Shown here in pieces: positions 9,535-19,511 of a DNA stretch of 35,568 nt. The translations under genes and the position numbers were made by a program. This DNA comes from Actinomycetes bacterium (lineage in GTDB: Bacteria; Actinomycetota; Actinomycetes; Nanopelagicales; Nanopelagicaceae), in assembly GCA_919902125.1 (NCBI GenBank), contig CAKKQM010000082.1, positions 1 to 35,568 on the forward strand. Reading direction: 5' to 3'. The notes under the pieces are model-generated. The model saw only the letters and a list, made by a program, of their open reading frames with translations. It ran no database searches and was not told the DNA's origin. The first letter of the stretch is position 1. Every line of letters begins with the position of its first letter.

Positions 9535-10692
9535 TCATTTGGCATCCTGCACTATCCTCTGGTGAGAAGGAATAATAATGATCGTGGCTAAAGCGATCAA
9601 AATCAAGACAGGAACCATCAGATACGCACGTGAGATCCCTAAGTGATCACCCAGTACGCCAAGAATAAAAGGTGCACATGCAATGGCGGTGCCAGCAGCA
9701 AGAGAACTTCTACCAATCGCTAAATCAGGTCGGCCATCACTAAAGGCAATAAGTCGTAGCGATGAGAGAGAAAACTGCATTGACAGGCCAAGGCCTACAA
9801 CCAAGAGTGAAGCGATAGAAATCCAGAGGTTGTGAGAAGACCAGAGAATTGTGAAGCCAACAAATTGAGCGAGGATGACTGCTTTAAGCTGATGATCTAA
9901 GGAATATCTCTTGAGGGCGCTTGGCCCAAACCAGCGGCCGATTCCCATTCCGCCGCCAACAGCAACAATTGAGATAGTAGAAATTGCCGCGCTGGTTCCT
10001 ACGCGGTCACGCACTAACGCAGCCGCCCAGAATGTCGTTGCAAATTCGCTGGAGATGCAAGCAATGAAGCCAAACCACGCTATCCAAAATTTGCGATTGA
10101 GAGAGCCTCTCTGTGGACCCTCTTCATCTGGAATATGTTCTGCAGAGTCGTTGGGTTTAAAGAATAGATAGAGAAAACCGGTAGCAGGAATAACGGTAAG
10201 CAATCCAAGTCGCCAACTAAATGTTGTGCCGGCAAGAGTTCCCACCGACAGAGTGCCGAAAATATAACCGGCAGAGCCAATGCCATAGGCTTGCGATAGC
10301 GCGCGCGTTGGGTTCTTAGGAAAGTGGTGCGAAAGTTGCGGGACCGTGGAGTTGATGACCATAGAAACTCCAAAACCAGCGATGAGAGTCGCGATAAGAG
10401 TCAATTGCACTGGTGGTGAAAAAATAAACATCAGTACGCCGCTGCAAAAGAGCGCCATTCCCAACCAGGCCGTACGCGCGCGACCGAAGAGATGGGCTAA
10501 TTTCGGGGCTGCAAATCCAGCGAGAATTGCGGCAATTCCCATAGCAGTTCCGTGCAGGCCGGCAATTGTCAGGGAGGTCTGTTGCTGCGTACGTAGCAAT
10601 GGTTGGGCTGGTCCGAAACCGCCAAGGTAGAAATTTACGGTTCCTATTTGTAGTGCAATCATCCAGAAAACGCGGTCGCGTCGTAGCGTCAT
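9535..10692 (-). CDS. MFS transporter
   Basis: Integral membrane protein of 385 residues with about 12 hydrophobic helices and the basic loop AHLFGRARTAW between helices 2 and 3. It is not close to the convergent MFS gene beyond the shared fold. Specificity is unknown. It starts 19 bases after serC on the same strand and has no own promoter that I can see, so it is probably the last gene of a pdxH-serC-MFS operon. This invites the guess of amino acid, vitamin or efflux transport, which the sequence does not prove. Confidence 0.85.
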   Translation of the reverse strand: MTLRRDRVFWMIALQIGTVNFYLGGFGPAQPLLRTQQQTSLTIAGLHGTAMGIAAILAGFAAPKLAHLFGRARTAWLGMALFCSGVLMFIFSPPVQLTLIATLIAGFGVSMVINSTVPQLSHHFPKNPTRALSQAYGIGSAGYIFGTLSVGTLAGTTFSWRLGLLTVIPATGFLYLFFKPNDSAEHIPDEEGPQRGSLNRKFWIAWFGFIACISSEFATTFWAAALVRDRVGTSAAISTISIVAVGGGMGIGRWFGPSALKRYSLDHQLKAVILAQFVGFTILWSSHNLWISIASLLVVGLGLSMQFSLSSLRLIAFSDGRPDLAIGRSSLAAGTAIACAPFILGVLGDHLGISRAYLMVPVLILIALATIIIIPSHQRIVQDAK

Positions 10693-10711
10693 ACTTCTAA
10701 TTCACTGGTGA

Positions 10712-11839
<1,128 letters not shown>

Positions 11840-12514
11840 CTATGGGTAGTAGCGGGTTATCTCCCATTTGAGTTCTTCTGCGCCGTCTGTGATAGAGCGC
11901 TCATAGCGGAGCCGATCATGTAATCGTGAATATCGACCCTGCCAGAATTCGATGCTGGTTGGAAAGACTCGGTATCCGCCCCACTCCGGTGGCGTTGGCA
12001 CCGTTGTTCCTTCTGGCCATTTCTCGGCCGCCGACTTCCAGCGCTCTTCTAACTCTTCTCGCGATGCAAGGGGGGCAGATTGACGACTCGCCCATGCACC
12101 AATTTGGCTCTCCCATGGCCTGGTTGCGAAGTACTCCTCAGATTCGCTCCGTGGAATCTGTTGCGCATCCCCATTAATTATTACTTGCCGTTCCATGGCA
12201 TACCAAGGAAAGAGAAGCGTGACACGGGGTTGTGAGTGAATCGCTTTTCCTTTTCGTGATGAGTAACTCGTGAAAAAAGTGAAACCATGGTGCGAAACAT
12301 CTTTAAGAAGAACAGTGCGGGATGAAAGTTCACCAGCATGGTCCACAGTGGAGAGGACCATGGCATTGGCTTCGACGATCATGGGGTTTGCGCTCGCCTC
12401 CCGTAGCCATTGGGCGAAGGCCGCAAGCGGATCGGCAGGTAGCGACTCCAAGCCCATTTGACTGTATGACCGGCGCATCGCAGAAATCTCTGCCCGGGTG
12501 AATTCGTTCTCCAT
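11840..12514 (-). CDS. pdxH: Pyridoxamine/pyridoxine 5'-phosphate oxidase
   Basis: FMN enzyme that oxidises PMP or PNP to pyridoxal 5'-phosphate. The FMN-binding segment RTVLLKDVSHHGFTFFTSY is followed by SRKGKAI. The C-terminal PdxH domain holds the expected W-GGYR and WQGRYSRLHDR segments and ends in RYYP. I prefer ATG 12514 (224 residues); the frame also allows GTG 12532 (230 residues). Neither has a strong Shine-Dalgarno. It heads the pdxH-serC operon and is divergent from the citrate synthase gene, an adjacency common in actinobacteria. Confidence 0.93.
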   Translation of the reverse strand: MENEFTRAEISAMRRSYSQMGLESLPADPLAAFAQWLREASANPMIVEANAMVLSTVDHAGELSSRTVLLKDVSHHGFTFFTSYSSRKGKAIHSQPRVTLLFPWYAMERQVIINGDAQQIPRSESEEYFATRPWESQIGAWASRQSAPLASREELEERWKSAAEKWPEGTTVPTPPEWGGYRVFPTSIEFWQGRYSRLHDRLRYERSITDGAEELKWEITRYYP

Positions 12515-12672
12515 ACCTGTATCTAACGTCACTTTCTCTTATTGCGCATCTCCCGTGTAAATGAGCGCCAGCAAGCGGATGATTGGTCGAGACCACCTCT
12601 TGGGTGGGGCAGAATTACCTTTAGTCGTTGTACAAGGCGCACAACGAGAGAATGAAAGATGAAAGGTCAACC

Positions 12673-13788
12673 GTGTCTGACGATTTTAAGCCGGGCCTTG
12701 AAGGAGTCATTGCTTTTGAGTCGGAGATCGCAGAGCCAGATAAAGAGGGCAGCGCCCTTCGTTATCGCGGCGTTGATATTGAAGACCTTGTAGGTCGCGT
12801 CGAGTTTGGAAATGTATGGGGACTTCTTGTTGACGATGAATTTAATCCTGGTCTTCCGCCAGCTGAACCATTTCCACTTCCAGTTCACTCGGGTGATGTT
12901 CGCGTAGATGTGCAATCTGCAATTGCAATGTTGGCACCAGCCTGGGGTTTCAAACCGCTTCTTGATATTTCTGATGAAGAAGCTCGTAGCAATTTAGCCC
13001 GTGCATCAGTGATGGTTCTTTCTTATGTTGCTCAATCTGCCCGTGGTACATGGCAATCGATGGTTCCACAGACTGAAGTAGATAAGGCACACACTGCTGC
13101 TGAACGCATGATGATTCGCTGGCGTGGCGAGCCAGACCCATTGCATGTTCGCGCAATCGATGCTTACTTTGTCTCTGCCGCCGAACACGGCATGAATGCA
13201 TCCACATTTACTGCTCGCGTAATTGCTTCAACCGGTGCTGATGTTGCTGCTGCGCTCTCTGGTGCAATCGGTGCAATGTCAGGTCCTCTTCATGGCGGTG
13301 CACCATCTCGCGTACTTCACATGATTGAGGAAGTTGAAAAGACTGGCGATGCACGCGCATATGTAAAGGGTCTTATGGATCGTGGTGAACGCCTGATGGG
13401 CTTTGGTCATCGCGTTTACCGTGCTGAAGATCCACGCGCTCGCACATTGCGTCGCACCGCAAAAGAACTTGGTGCGCCACGTTATGAAGTTGCGCTCGCG
13501 TTAGAAAAAGCCGCGTTGGCAGAATTGCACGAGCGTCACCCAGAACGTGTTCTGGAAACAAACGTTGAATTCTGGGCCGCGATCATTCTAGATTTTGCCG
13601 ATGTACCAGGACATCTTTTTACGTCAATGTTTACTGCCGCTCGTACCGCTGGTTGGAGCGCGCATATTCTGGAACAGAAACGTACTGGCCGATTGGTTCG
13701 CCCATCAGCCCGTTATATTGGCCAAGGCCCACGCAAACCTGAGAGTGTTAAAGGCTGGGATCCATCTGTGATTCAACTTCATTCTTAA
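12673..13788 (+). CDS. Citrate synthase 2 (actinobacterial CitA type)
   Basis: Condenses acetyl-CoA with oxaloacetate. Active-site histidines are in GPLHGGAPSRVL and MGFGHRVYRAEDPRA, and the C-terminal ARTAGWSAHILEQKRTGRLVRPSARY segment identifies the actinobacterial 'citrate synthase 2' group. At the place of the catalytic Asp (NVDFY in the E. coli enzyme) this protein has Glu (NVEFW), which I recall as typical of this group. I choose GTG 12673 (371 residues) because it gives the group's usual N-terminus and has GAAAGG 6 bases upstream; ATG 12652 and TTG 12628 are alternatives. A methylcitrate synthase activity cannot be excluded. Confidence 0.9.
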   Translation: MSDDFKPGLEGVIAFESEIAEPDKEGSALRYRGVDIEDLVGRVEFGNVWGLLVDDEFNPGLPPAEPFPLPVHSGDVRVDVQSAIAMLAPAWGFKPLLDISDEEARSNLARASVMVLSYVAQSARGTWQSMVPQTEVDKAHTAAERMMIRWRGEPDPLHVRAIDAYFVSAAEHGMNASTFTARVIASTGADVAAALSGAIGAMSGPLHGGAPSRVLHMIEEVEKTGDARAYVKGLMDRGERLMGFGHRVYRAEDPRARTLRRTAKELGAPRYEVALALEKAALAELHERHPERVLETNVEFWAAIILDFADVPGHLFTSMFTAARTAGWSAHILEQKRTGRLVRPSARYIGQGPRKPESVKGWDPSVIQLHS

Positions 13789-13801
13789 GACCGCCAACTT
13801 T

Positions 13802-13833
13802 CTGATTTACGCTGAAAAAATTTCAGTAATCAG
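13802..13833 (+). terminator. Hairpin after citrate synthase
   Basis: Two stacked 6-bp stems: CTGATT/AATCAG (13802-13807 with 13828-13833) and CTGAAA/TTTCAG (13812-13817 with 13821-13826), with a small internal loop. It begins 14 bases after the stop. A-T-rich and without a long T-run, so it is a likely but weak terminator. Confidence 0.5.
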
Positions 13834-13882
13834 AGCCCTTCATAACAATCGGGTAAAGGCCTTTTATATAGCTCTTTTCGGC

Positions 13883-13911
13883 TTGACGCTGCCAACTTAA
13901 AGCGTTGGAAT
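13883..13911 (+). promoter_or_regulatory. Candidate malE promoter with internal inverted repeat
   Basis: TTGACG (13883-13888) is 17 bases from TGGAAT (13906-13911), a plausible promoter 48 bases before the malE ATG. In its spacer, CCAAC (13892-13896) and GTTGG (13904-13908) form an inverted repeat with a 7-base centre. Repressors of the LacI type often control sugar operons through such sites, but the regulator is not in the window. Confidence 0.4.
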
Positions 13912-13958
13912 AGACCCGCTGTCACCTTTGTGCAGCAAGACCATCCATGGAGGATTTA

Positions 13959-15146
13959 ATGAATAAGAAGCGTCTCGGTATCGCGAGTGCTGCTATTGCT
14001 GCAGCAGTTGCAATTTCTGGGTTTGTTGCTCCAGCACAAGCGGCAGGCAGCAACCTGGTGATTTGGACAGATTCAGATCGCGCCAAAGGTCTAAAAGAAG
14101 CATCCGCTGCTTGGGCTGCAAAGAATGGCGTAACCCTAACTGTTGTTGTTAAAGATTTTGGAAAAGTTCGTGATGAAATGATTACTGCAGGTCCGAAAGG
14201 ACTTGGCCCAGATATTTTAATTGCGCCGCATGACTGGGTTGGTGGCTTAGCTGCCTCAGGCGCCCTTGAGCGCGTGAGCCTTACTAACAGGTCAGCATTC
14301 CCGCGGACAGCACTTGATGGTTTCACATATAGAGGCATTCTTTACGGAATTCCTTACAACGTAGAGAACATCGCACTTGTTTACAACACCAAATTAGTCT
14401 CTAGCGCACCAAAGACTTTGGCTGAGATGGAATCAACATGGGCAACTCTCAAGGCCGCCGGAACTGCCAAAGTTGGTATCGATGTCCAAACGGGAAATCC
14501 ATATATGAACACCCCACTCTTTACTGCACTTGGTGGATATGTCTTTGGTGGAAAGGCTAACCACCCTAATCCAAGGAATGTTGGACTTTATTCCGCAAAA
14601 TTTGCTAAGAATGCCTCAAAGATTGATAAATGGTTCGCTTCTGGTTTCTTGAATAAGAATTCAGATTGGACCTACACCAACTTCTATGCGGGTAAAGCAC
14701 CATATGCAATTATGGGACCTTGGAATCTAGAAGATTTGCATAAGTCAGGCATGGCTTCTTCTTATGCAATTGCTGGCGTTCCCGGTGGTTACCCTTGGAT
14801 CGGTGCCAATGGATTCATGGTATCCAAATACGCACCTAACAAGTTTCTAGCCAAGTCCTACATTGCAAATGTAGTAACTGACGTAACTTTCCAGTACACC
14901 TTGTATAAGAGCACATTAAAGATGCCAGCTCTTTTAGCAGCTGCTGCAAAGGTCGACAATCAGGACCTACTTGCAATGTCTGCTTACCGTGATTCATCTG
15001 GCGCCATGCCGATGTGGAACATCCCACAGATGGCATCAGTCTGGACTGACTGGGGCAATGCTTGGCAGACAGTTGCTGACGGAAAATCAACAGCCGCTGC
15101 TGCCTTCAAGTTAGCTGCAGCTAATGTTAAGAAACTCGTTTCATAA
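13959..15146 (+). CDS. malE: Maltose/maltodextrin-binding protein MalE
   Basis: Extracytoplasmic solute-binding protein of a maltodextrin ABC importer (395 residues). A Sec signal peptide (NKKRLGIASAAIAAAVAISG, cleavage probably after APAQA) is not followed by a lipobox Cys, so the protein is predicted to be released rather than lipid-anchored. The mature part resembles E. coli MalE: LVIWTDSDR at the start, PDILIAPHDWVGGLAASG, YNTKLVSSAPKTLAEM and MPMWNIPQMASVW near the end. The start is ATG 13959, with GGAGG 5 bases upstream; an in-frame ATG at 13947 has no such site. It is the first gene of the starch/maltodextrin operon. Confidence 0.92.
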   Translation: MNKKRLGIASAAIAAAVAISGFVAPAQAAGSNLVIWTDSDRAKGLKEASAAWAAKNGVTLTVVVKDFGKVRDEMITAGPKGLGPDILIAPHDWVGGLAASGALERVSLTNRSAFPRTALDGFTYRGILYGIPYNVENIALVYNTKLVSSAPKTLAEMESTWATLKAAGTAKVGIDVQTGNPYMNTPLFTALGGYVFGGKANHPNPRNVGLYSAKFAKNASKIDKWFASGFLNKNSDWTYTNFYAGKAPYAIMGPWNLEDLHKSGMASSYAIAGVPGGYPWIGANGFMVSKYAPNKFLAKSYIANVVTDVTFQYTLYKSTLKMPALLAAAAKVDNQDLLAMSAYRDSSGAMPMWNIPQMASVWTDWGNAWQTVADGKSTAAAAFKLAAANVKKLVS

Positions 15147-15162
15147 GTAATTGATTGATGGG

Positions 15163-15197
15163 CTTCAGAGACGCTGAGTTTTTCAGCGTCTCTGAAG
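15163..15197 (+). other. Perfect 15-bp hairpin between malE and malF
   Basis: CTTCAGAGACGCTGA (15163-15177) and its exact reverse complement (15183-15197) enclose a 5-base loop (GTTTT). No T-run follows the stem, so it is unlikely to be a full terminator. Its place just after the binding-protein gene suits an RNA-stabilising or attenuating element that keeps malE mRNA above malFG mRNA. Confidence 0.8.
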
Positions 15198-15261
15198 GTC
15201 GTTCCCCCAGGAGTATTCTTTAAAAAGGATCTTTCCAAAGCAAAAATAGAGGAGGTTAATT

Positions 15262-16803
15262 GTGAGGAGTTTTTCCCATAAGACTCCTGCATTACTTGTC
15301 AAGATTATTCTGCTTGGCGCCCTCAACGCTTTCACGTTCTGGGCGGTTCCGATACTCCTAAGCCACAAGACCTGGTTTTTTGCTGCATATTTTGTGATCT
15401 CAACAATTCTCATTGATTATGTTTTCTTAAACAGCAAGCGAATCGCTGGTAAATATATTGTTCCTGGTGTCATTTTACTTCTACTCTTTCAGGTCTATCC
15501 AGCCTTGTTTACTGGCTATATTGCATTTACAAACTATTCAACCGGACATTTTCTTGATAAAGAGTCTGCAATCGAAGTAATGGTGTCGAATTCATACGAA
15601 CTAGTTAACGACGACGCAATTTATTCAATGCAGATCGCCAAAGATCGTCTCTCTGGAGAAATTGCCTTAATTATCAGAGATAAAGATGGGTCTTTTCTTG
15701 CTGCTAAGAAATCAGGTACTTCCAAGATTCCAACTTCTGCAATCACCCCAGGTTCTGACGGAAAGGTCAGTGCAGTTGAGGGGTTTAAGTTACTGAGTGA
15801 TGCAGAGTTGATGTCGATTATTGAGCAATTTAATGATTTTTACGTTCCTGCAGGCGGAAATCAATTTTTTCGGGTTGCTGACTTTAATGCGGTAGAAAAA
15901 GTTCAGCCCGTACTTGCATACGACAAAGCAAAAGACCAAATTACAAATATCTCCACAGGTGTGACTTATCGCCCAGATAAGAACGGGTCAATGGTTAGTG
16001 CAGATGGTGAGGAAATTGAACCTGGTTGGACTACAACTGTAGGTTGGCGCAATTTTACAAAAGTAGCAACCGACCAGCGTTATCGAGGTCCAATGGGGCT
16101 TGTTCTGGCTTGGACTTTTTCGTATGCAGCCCTAGTCGTCCTTTCTACTTTTTTCTTCGGACTTGTTTTAGCTCTAGTGCTTAACCACCCACGATTGAAA
16201 TTAAGGCGAGTTTATCGATCTCTCCTTATCGTTCCGTATGCGATGCCCTCTGTTTTATCTCTCTTGGTCTGGGCTGGAATGTTTAACGAAGAGTTCGGCG
16301 TAATAAATCGCATGTTGCATACATCAATTCCTTGGTTGTCAGATCAATGGATGGCAAAAGTTGCGGTACTTATTGTGCAATTATGGGCCGGAACTCCTTA
16401 TATGTTTCTAATCTCGACCGGTGCAATTCAAGCCTTACCGAGCGAGATCGTTGAAGCTGCCGCTGTTGACGGCGCCTCTCCACAGAAAGTTTTCTGGAAT
16501 ATCAAATTACCTCTGGTGCTTATGACCCTTACACCTTTATTGATTGCAAGTTACGCTTACAATTTCAGCAACTTTGGTGCCATTTATCTTCTTACTGGCG
16601 GGGGTCCGACGATTATCTCTTCGGGTGGTATTGCTGGACACACAGATATTCTGATTTCCTATACATACAAGTTGGCCTTCATGTCTGGAAAGGGAAATGA
16701 CTACGGCCTAGCTAGCGCAGTCTCTTTTTTCAACTTCCTGCTGGTCGCTTCGATTTCAATTTACAGTTTTAGGAAATCGCGAACTATGGAGAACATGATA
16801 TGA
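15262..16803 (+). CDS. malF: Maltodextrin ABC transporter permease MalF (with P2 loop)
   Basis: Inner-membrane subunit of the maltodextrin importer. Three N-terminal helices (about residues 10-33, 36-56 and 65-88) are followed by a large external loop (about 92-265) and then the transport core from residue 276 on. The EAA loop that docks the ATPase is EIVEAAAVDGASPQKVFWNI near 394-413. The length (513) and the loop match E. coli MalF (514 residues with the P2 domain); for example, loop-end residues TGVTYRPD and TTTVGWRNFTKV have E. coli counterparts. The GTG start has GGAGG 6 bases upstream. The 3' end overlaps malG by 4 bases. Confidence 0.93.
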   Translation: MRSFSHKTPALLVKIILLGALNAFTFWAVPILLSHKTWFFAAYFVISTILIDYVFLNSKRIAGKYIVPGVILLLLFQVYPALFTGYIAFTNYSTGHFLDKESAIEVMVSNSYELVNDDAIYSMQIAKDRLSGEIALIIRDKDGSFLAAKKSGTSKIPTSAITPGSDGKVSAVEGFKLLSDAELMSIIEQFNDFYVPAGGNQFFRVADFNAVEKVQPVLAYDKAKDQITNISTGVTYRPDKNGSMVSADGEEIEPGWTTTVGWRNFTKVATDQRYRGPMGLVLAWTFSYAALVVLSTFFFGLVLALVLNHPRLKLRRVYRSLLIVPYAMPSVLSLLVWAGMFNEEFGVINRMLHTSIPWLSDQWMAKVAVLIVQLWAGTPYMFLISTGAIQALPSEIVEAAAVDGASPQKVFWNIKLPLVLMTLTPLLIASYAYNFSNFGAIYLLTGGGPTIISSGGIAGHTDILISYTYKLAFMSGKGNDYGLASAVSFFNFLLVASISIYSFRKSRTMENMI

Positions 16804-17696
16804 CGCGCAAAGTAGTTTTGGTTCAACAGAAGAAAATGACCTTCGGAAAATGGTTAAAAACGATGTCATGGAGACATCTTGTCGCATTTATAACTATTGC
16901 CTTTGCTCTCTTCCCACTTTTCTGGATGGCATCGGCTTCCTTCGATCCTCTCGGGATTGTGTCATCCCAGAAACTTATTCCCGATCACCCCGGCTTAGAT
17001 AATTTTCGAACCCTATTTAATGACCCCGATCACCCTTACCTTATCTGGTTTAGGAATTCGATTGTGATATCAGGAGTGAATGCAATTCTCCAGATGTTTA
17101 TAGGGGCAACTGCGGCATATGCGCTTAGTAGATTCCGTTTCAAAGGCAGAAAAACGACTCTTATGACGATTCTGATCATTCAAATGTTCCCACAATTACT
17201 TGCTGCAACTTCAATCTTCTTAATGCTTGCAGAGTTAGGGAAAAGTATTCCATTTTTAGCACTTGGTAATTCAATTGCTTTGATTATAGTTTTTGCCGGT
17301 GGCGCTCTAGGGATTAACGCCTGGATGCTTAAGGGCTTCTACGACACAATACCCTCTGAAATTGACGAATCCGCCAAAATTGATGGTGCCTCCCACTCTC
17401 AAATTTATTTCAGAATTATTTTGCCACTTGCGCGCCCTGTACTTGCTGTCATTGTACTTCTATCATTTATAGGAACAATGAATGAGTTTCTCTTGACTTC
17501 CGTAATTCTGGGCGGAAAGCAAAATTCGTTAACGCTAGCTGTTGGTATGCAGCAATATATTGACGGCCAATATAAGCAACATTGGGGTCCATTTACAGCT
17601 GGCGCGTTAATTGCTTCTGTGCCTGTGGTTATCCTCTTTATGTTCCTTCAGAAATATGTTGTGTCAGGCCTTACAGCTGGTTCCACAAAGGGATAA
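16800..17696 (+). CDS. malG: Maltodextrin ABC transporter permease MalG
   Basis: Second membrane subunit of the importer (298 residues, six hydrophobic helices). The EAA loop is EIDESAKIDGASHSQIYFRI, which contacts the ATPase. The C-terminal region resembles E. coli MalG: SLTLAVGMQQYIDGQY and the terminal VSGLTAGSTKG, the tail known to reach the maltose-exit path in the E. coli structure. Coupled to malF by ATGA overlap. No gene for the ATPase MalK follows, so a shared MsiK-like ATPase elsewhere is required. Confidence 0.93.
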   Translation: MTRKVVLVQQKKMTFGKWLKTMSWRHLVAFITIAFALFPLFWMASASFDPLGIVSSQKLIPDHPGLDNFRTLFNDPDHPYLIWFRNSIVISGVNAILQMFIGATAAYALSRFRFKGRKTTLMTILIIQMFPQLLAATSIFLMLAELGKSIPFLALGNSIALIIVFAGGALGINAWMLKGFYDTIPSEIDESAKIDGASHSQIYFRIILPLARPVLAVIVLLSFIGTMNEFLLTSVILGGKQNSLTLAVGMQQYIDGQYKQHWGPFTAGALIASVPVVILFMFLQKYVVSGLTAGSTKG

Positions 17697-17708
17697 CGAG
17701 GCTAAGAG

Positions 17709-19511
17709 ATGATAGAGGCGCATCACGATGGAAGCGAACTTTACGTAAGTAATTCAGCGCCAAAAATTGGCGACAAAGTCACTCTACGAGTCCGCGTTCC
17801 TAAAAAAGATGGATTGAATCAGGTATATCTCCGCATTATGTATGACGCCGAACCAAGAATTCTTCCCTTAAAGAGGGGTAAGTCAACATCTGTTGAAACT
17901 TGGTGGTCGATTCAAGTAAAGATTCTTAATCATTCAACTAGTTATAGGTTTTTATTTTTAGATAAAGTGAGTTTCAGATGGCTAAATGGTGCAGGAGTAT
18001 TTAACTATGACGTTGTAGATCGTGAAGACTTTCGAATTATCGCCCGACCGCAATATCCAGAATGGATTAAGCAAAGTGTTTTTTACCAGATTTTCCCCGA
18101 TCGCTTCGCAACATCTGGTCAGAAACGCGAATTACCAGATTGGGCAGTTCCACGCGAGTGGAATCAATTACCGAATGGTCGTAGTAACGTTACTGGGCAA
18201 GAATTCTACGGCGGAGATTTTCAAGGAGCTACTGCACATCTAGATCACCTCACCAGTTTGGGTGTGAATGCAATCTATTTCACACCCTTTTTCCCAAGCC
18301 GCAGCAATCACAGATACGACGCAAGCAGTTTTGATTTCGTTGATCCGTTACTTGGCGGCGATAAGGGACTTATTGAATTTTCAAAAGCTGCGCAACAGCG
18401 CGGTTTGAAAGTGATGGGTGATCTGACTACAAATCATTGTGGTGCTGGCCACCCTTGGTTACAGAAGAGTTTGAAGAAGTCACGCGCCCGTGAATGTGAG
18501 TTTTTCTACTGGGACGATGCAAGCCCATATGAATATATTGGTTGGTACAACACGCAGTCACTTCCAAAACTTAACTACAATTCCCAAAAACTTCACGAAC
18601 TCATGTATTCCGGCGCGGATTCAATTGTGAAGAAATGGCTCCGCCCGCCTTTTAATATGGCTGGCTGGCGTATTGATGTAGCAAATATGACTGGCCGTTA
18701 TTTGTCTGATGATTTCAATAAGGAAGTTGCAAGAGGTATTAGAGATGCCATGGATAAGGAGAATCCAGAGGCATGGCTTGTTGCGGAAAATGCCGATTTT
18801 TCCGCAGAGGATTTAGATGGGTTTGGCTGGCATGGAACTATGAATTACAACGGTTTTACGATGCCATTATGGCAGTGGATACATGACAAGGATGCAAAAC
18901 TTCAAGACCATGGCCGCATGCCAGGTAAATTGCCAAAAATTCCTGGTACTTCTATGGTCGCAGCGATGCGGCAATTTGCTGCCGGTATTCCATGGCGATC
19001 ACTTGTCGCAAGTATGACGCTCTTAGATTCTCACGATAGAGCGCGATTTCATTCTGTTGTTGGAAAGAATCATGCGCGCCACATTGCAGGACTGTGCATG
19101 TTAATGACATACCCAGGTGTTCCATCAGTCTTTGCTGGCGATGAAGTAGGGCTTGAAGGTGCATGGGGAGAAGATGCGCGACGTACGATTAATTGGGATT
19201 CACCAGAAAAATGGGATCACACGCTTTTTGGCGCCTACCAAAAGTTAATTGCAATTCATCGCAGCGCACATGCTCTTCAAGAGGGGGGTTTGCGTTGGAT
19301 AATAGTCAAGGATGATGTGGTTGCTTATCTTCGTGAATCAAAGAAAGAGTCAATTTTGGTCGTGGTTTCACGAAAAGGCGGACGTTTTTCAATTGATCTT
19401 GCACCTTATGGTTACACAATTAAGAAAACGCTATACGGACCCACGCAGAGCGGGAAGAGCATTCAAATATCTAGTAGGAGCGCAGTAAGCGGTATTTGGA
19501 AGTTAGCATGA
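17709..19511 (+). CDS. Cytoplasmic GH13 maltodextrin glucosidase (MalZ-like)
   Basis: Glycoside hydrolase family 13 enzyme of 600 residues without signal peptide, expected to cleave imported maltodextrins. Residues 1-110 form a beta-sandwich domain like that of MalZ/neopullulanases. The TIM barrel starts at SVFYQIFPDRFA. Conserved regions: DLTTNHCG, GWRIDVANM (nucleophile D323), WLVAENADF (acid/base E360) and LLDSHDRARF (D443), so the site is complete. Overall order and motifs resemble E. coli MalZ (for example DSIVKKWLRPPFNMAGWRID). Cyclomaltodextrinase or neopullulanase activity is possible. It follows malG by 12 bases and overlaps the next gene by 4. Confidence 0.9.
   Translation: MIEAHHDGSELYVSNSAPKIGDKVTLRVRVPKKDGLNQVYLRIMYDAEPRILPLKRGKSTSVETWWSIQVKILNHSTSYRFLFLDKVSFRWLNGAGVFNYDVVDREDFRIIARPQYPEWIKQSVFYQIFPDRFATSGQKRELPDWAVPREWNQLPNGRSNVTGQEFYGGDFQGATAHLDHLTSLGVNAIYFTPFFPSRSNHRYDASSFDFVDPLLGGDKGLIEFSKAAQQRGLKVMGDLTTNHCGAGHPWLQKSLKKSRARECEFFYWDDASPYEYIGWYNTQSLPKLNYNSQKLHELMYSGADSIVKKWLRPPFNMAGWRIDVANMTGRYLSDDFNKEVARGIRDAMDKENPEAWLVAENADFSAEDLDGFGWHGTMNYNGFTMPLWQWIHDKDAKLQDHGRMPGKLPKIPGTSMVAAMRQFAAGIPWRSLVASMTLLDSHDRARFHSVVGKNHARHIAGLCMLMTYPGVPSVFAGDEVGLEGAWGEDARRTINWDSPEKWDHTLFGAYQKLIAIHRSAHALQEGGLRWIIVKDDVVAYLRESKKESILVVVSRKGGRFSIDLAPYGYTIKKTLYGPTQSGKSIQISSRSAVSGIWKLA

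Noticed and set aside
12593-12607. Small inverted repeat CCACC-N5-GGTGG between pdxH and citrate synthase
   Set aside because: Only five pairs with no match to a known operator; easily chance.
12628-12672. Longer citrate synthase start (TTG 12628 or ATG 12652)
   Set aside because: GTG 12673 gives the usual N-terminus of the group and has a better-spaced ribosome site; ATG 12652 remains possible.
19496-19507. Amylase start at ATG 19496
   Set aside because: It would put four extra residues before the basic signal-peptide start and overlap the previous gene by 16 bases; ATG 19508 gives the standard ATGA overlap and a normal signal peptide.
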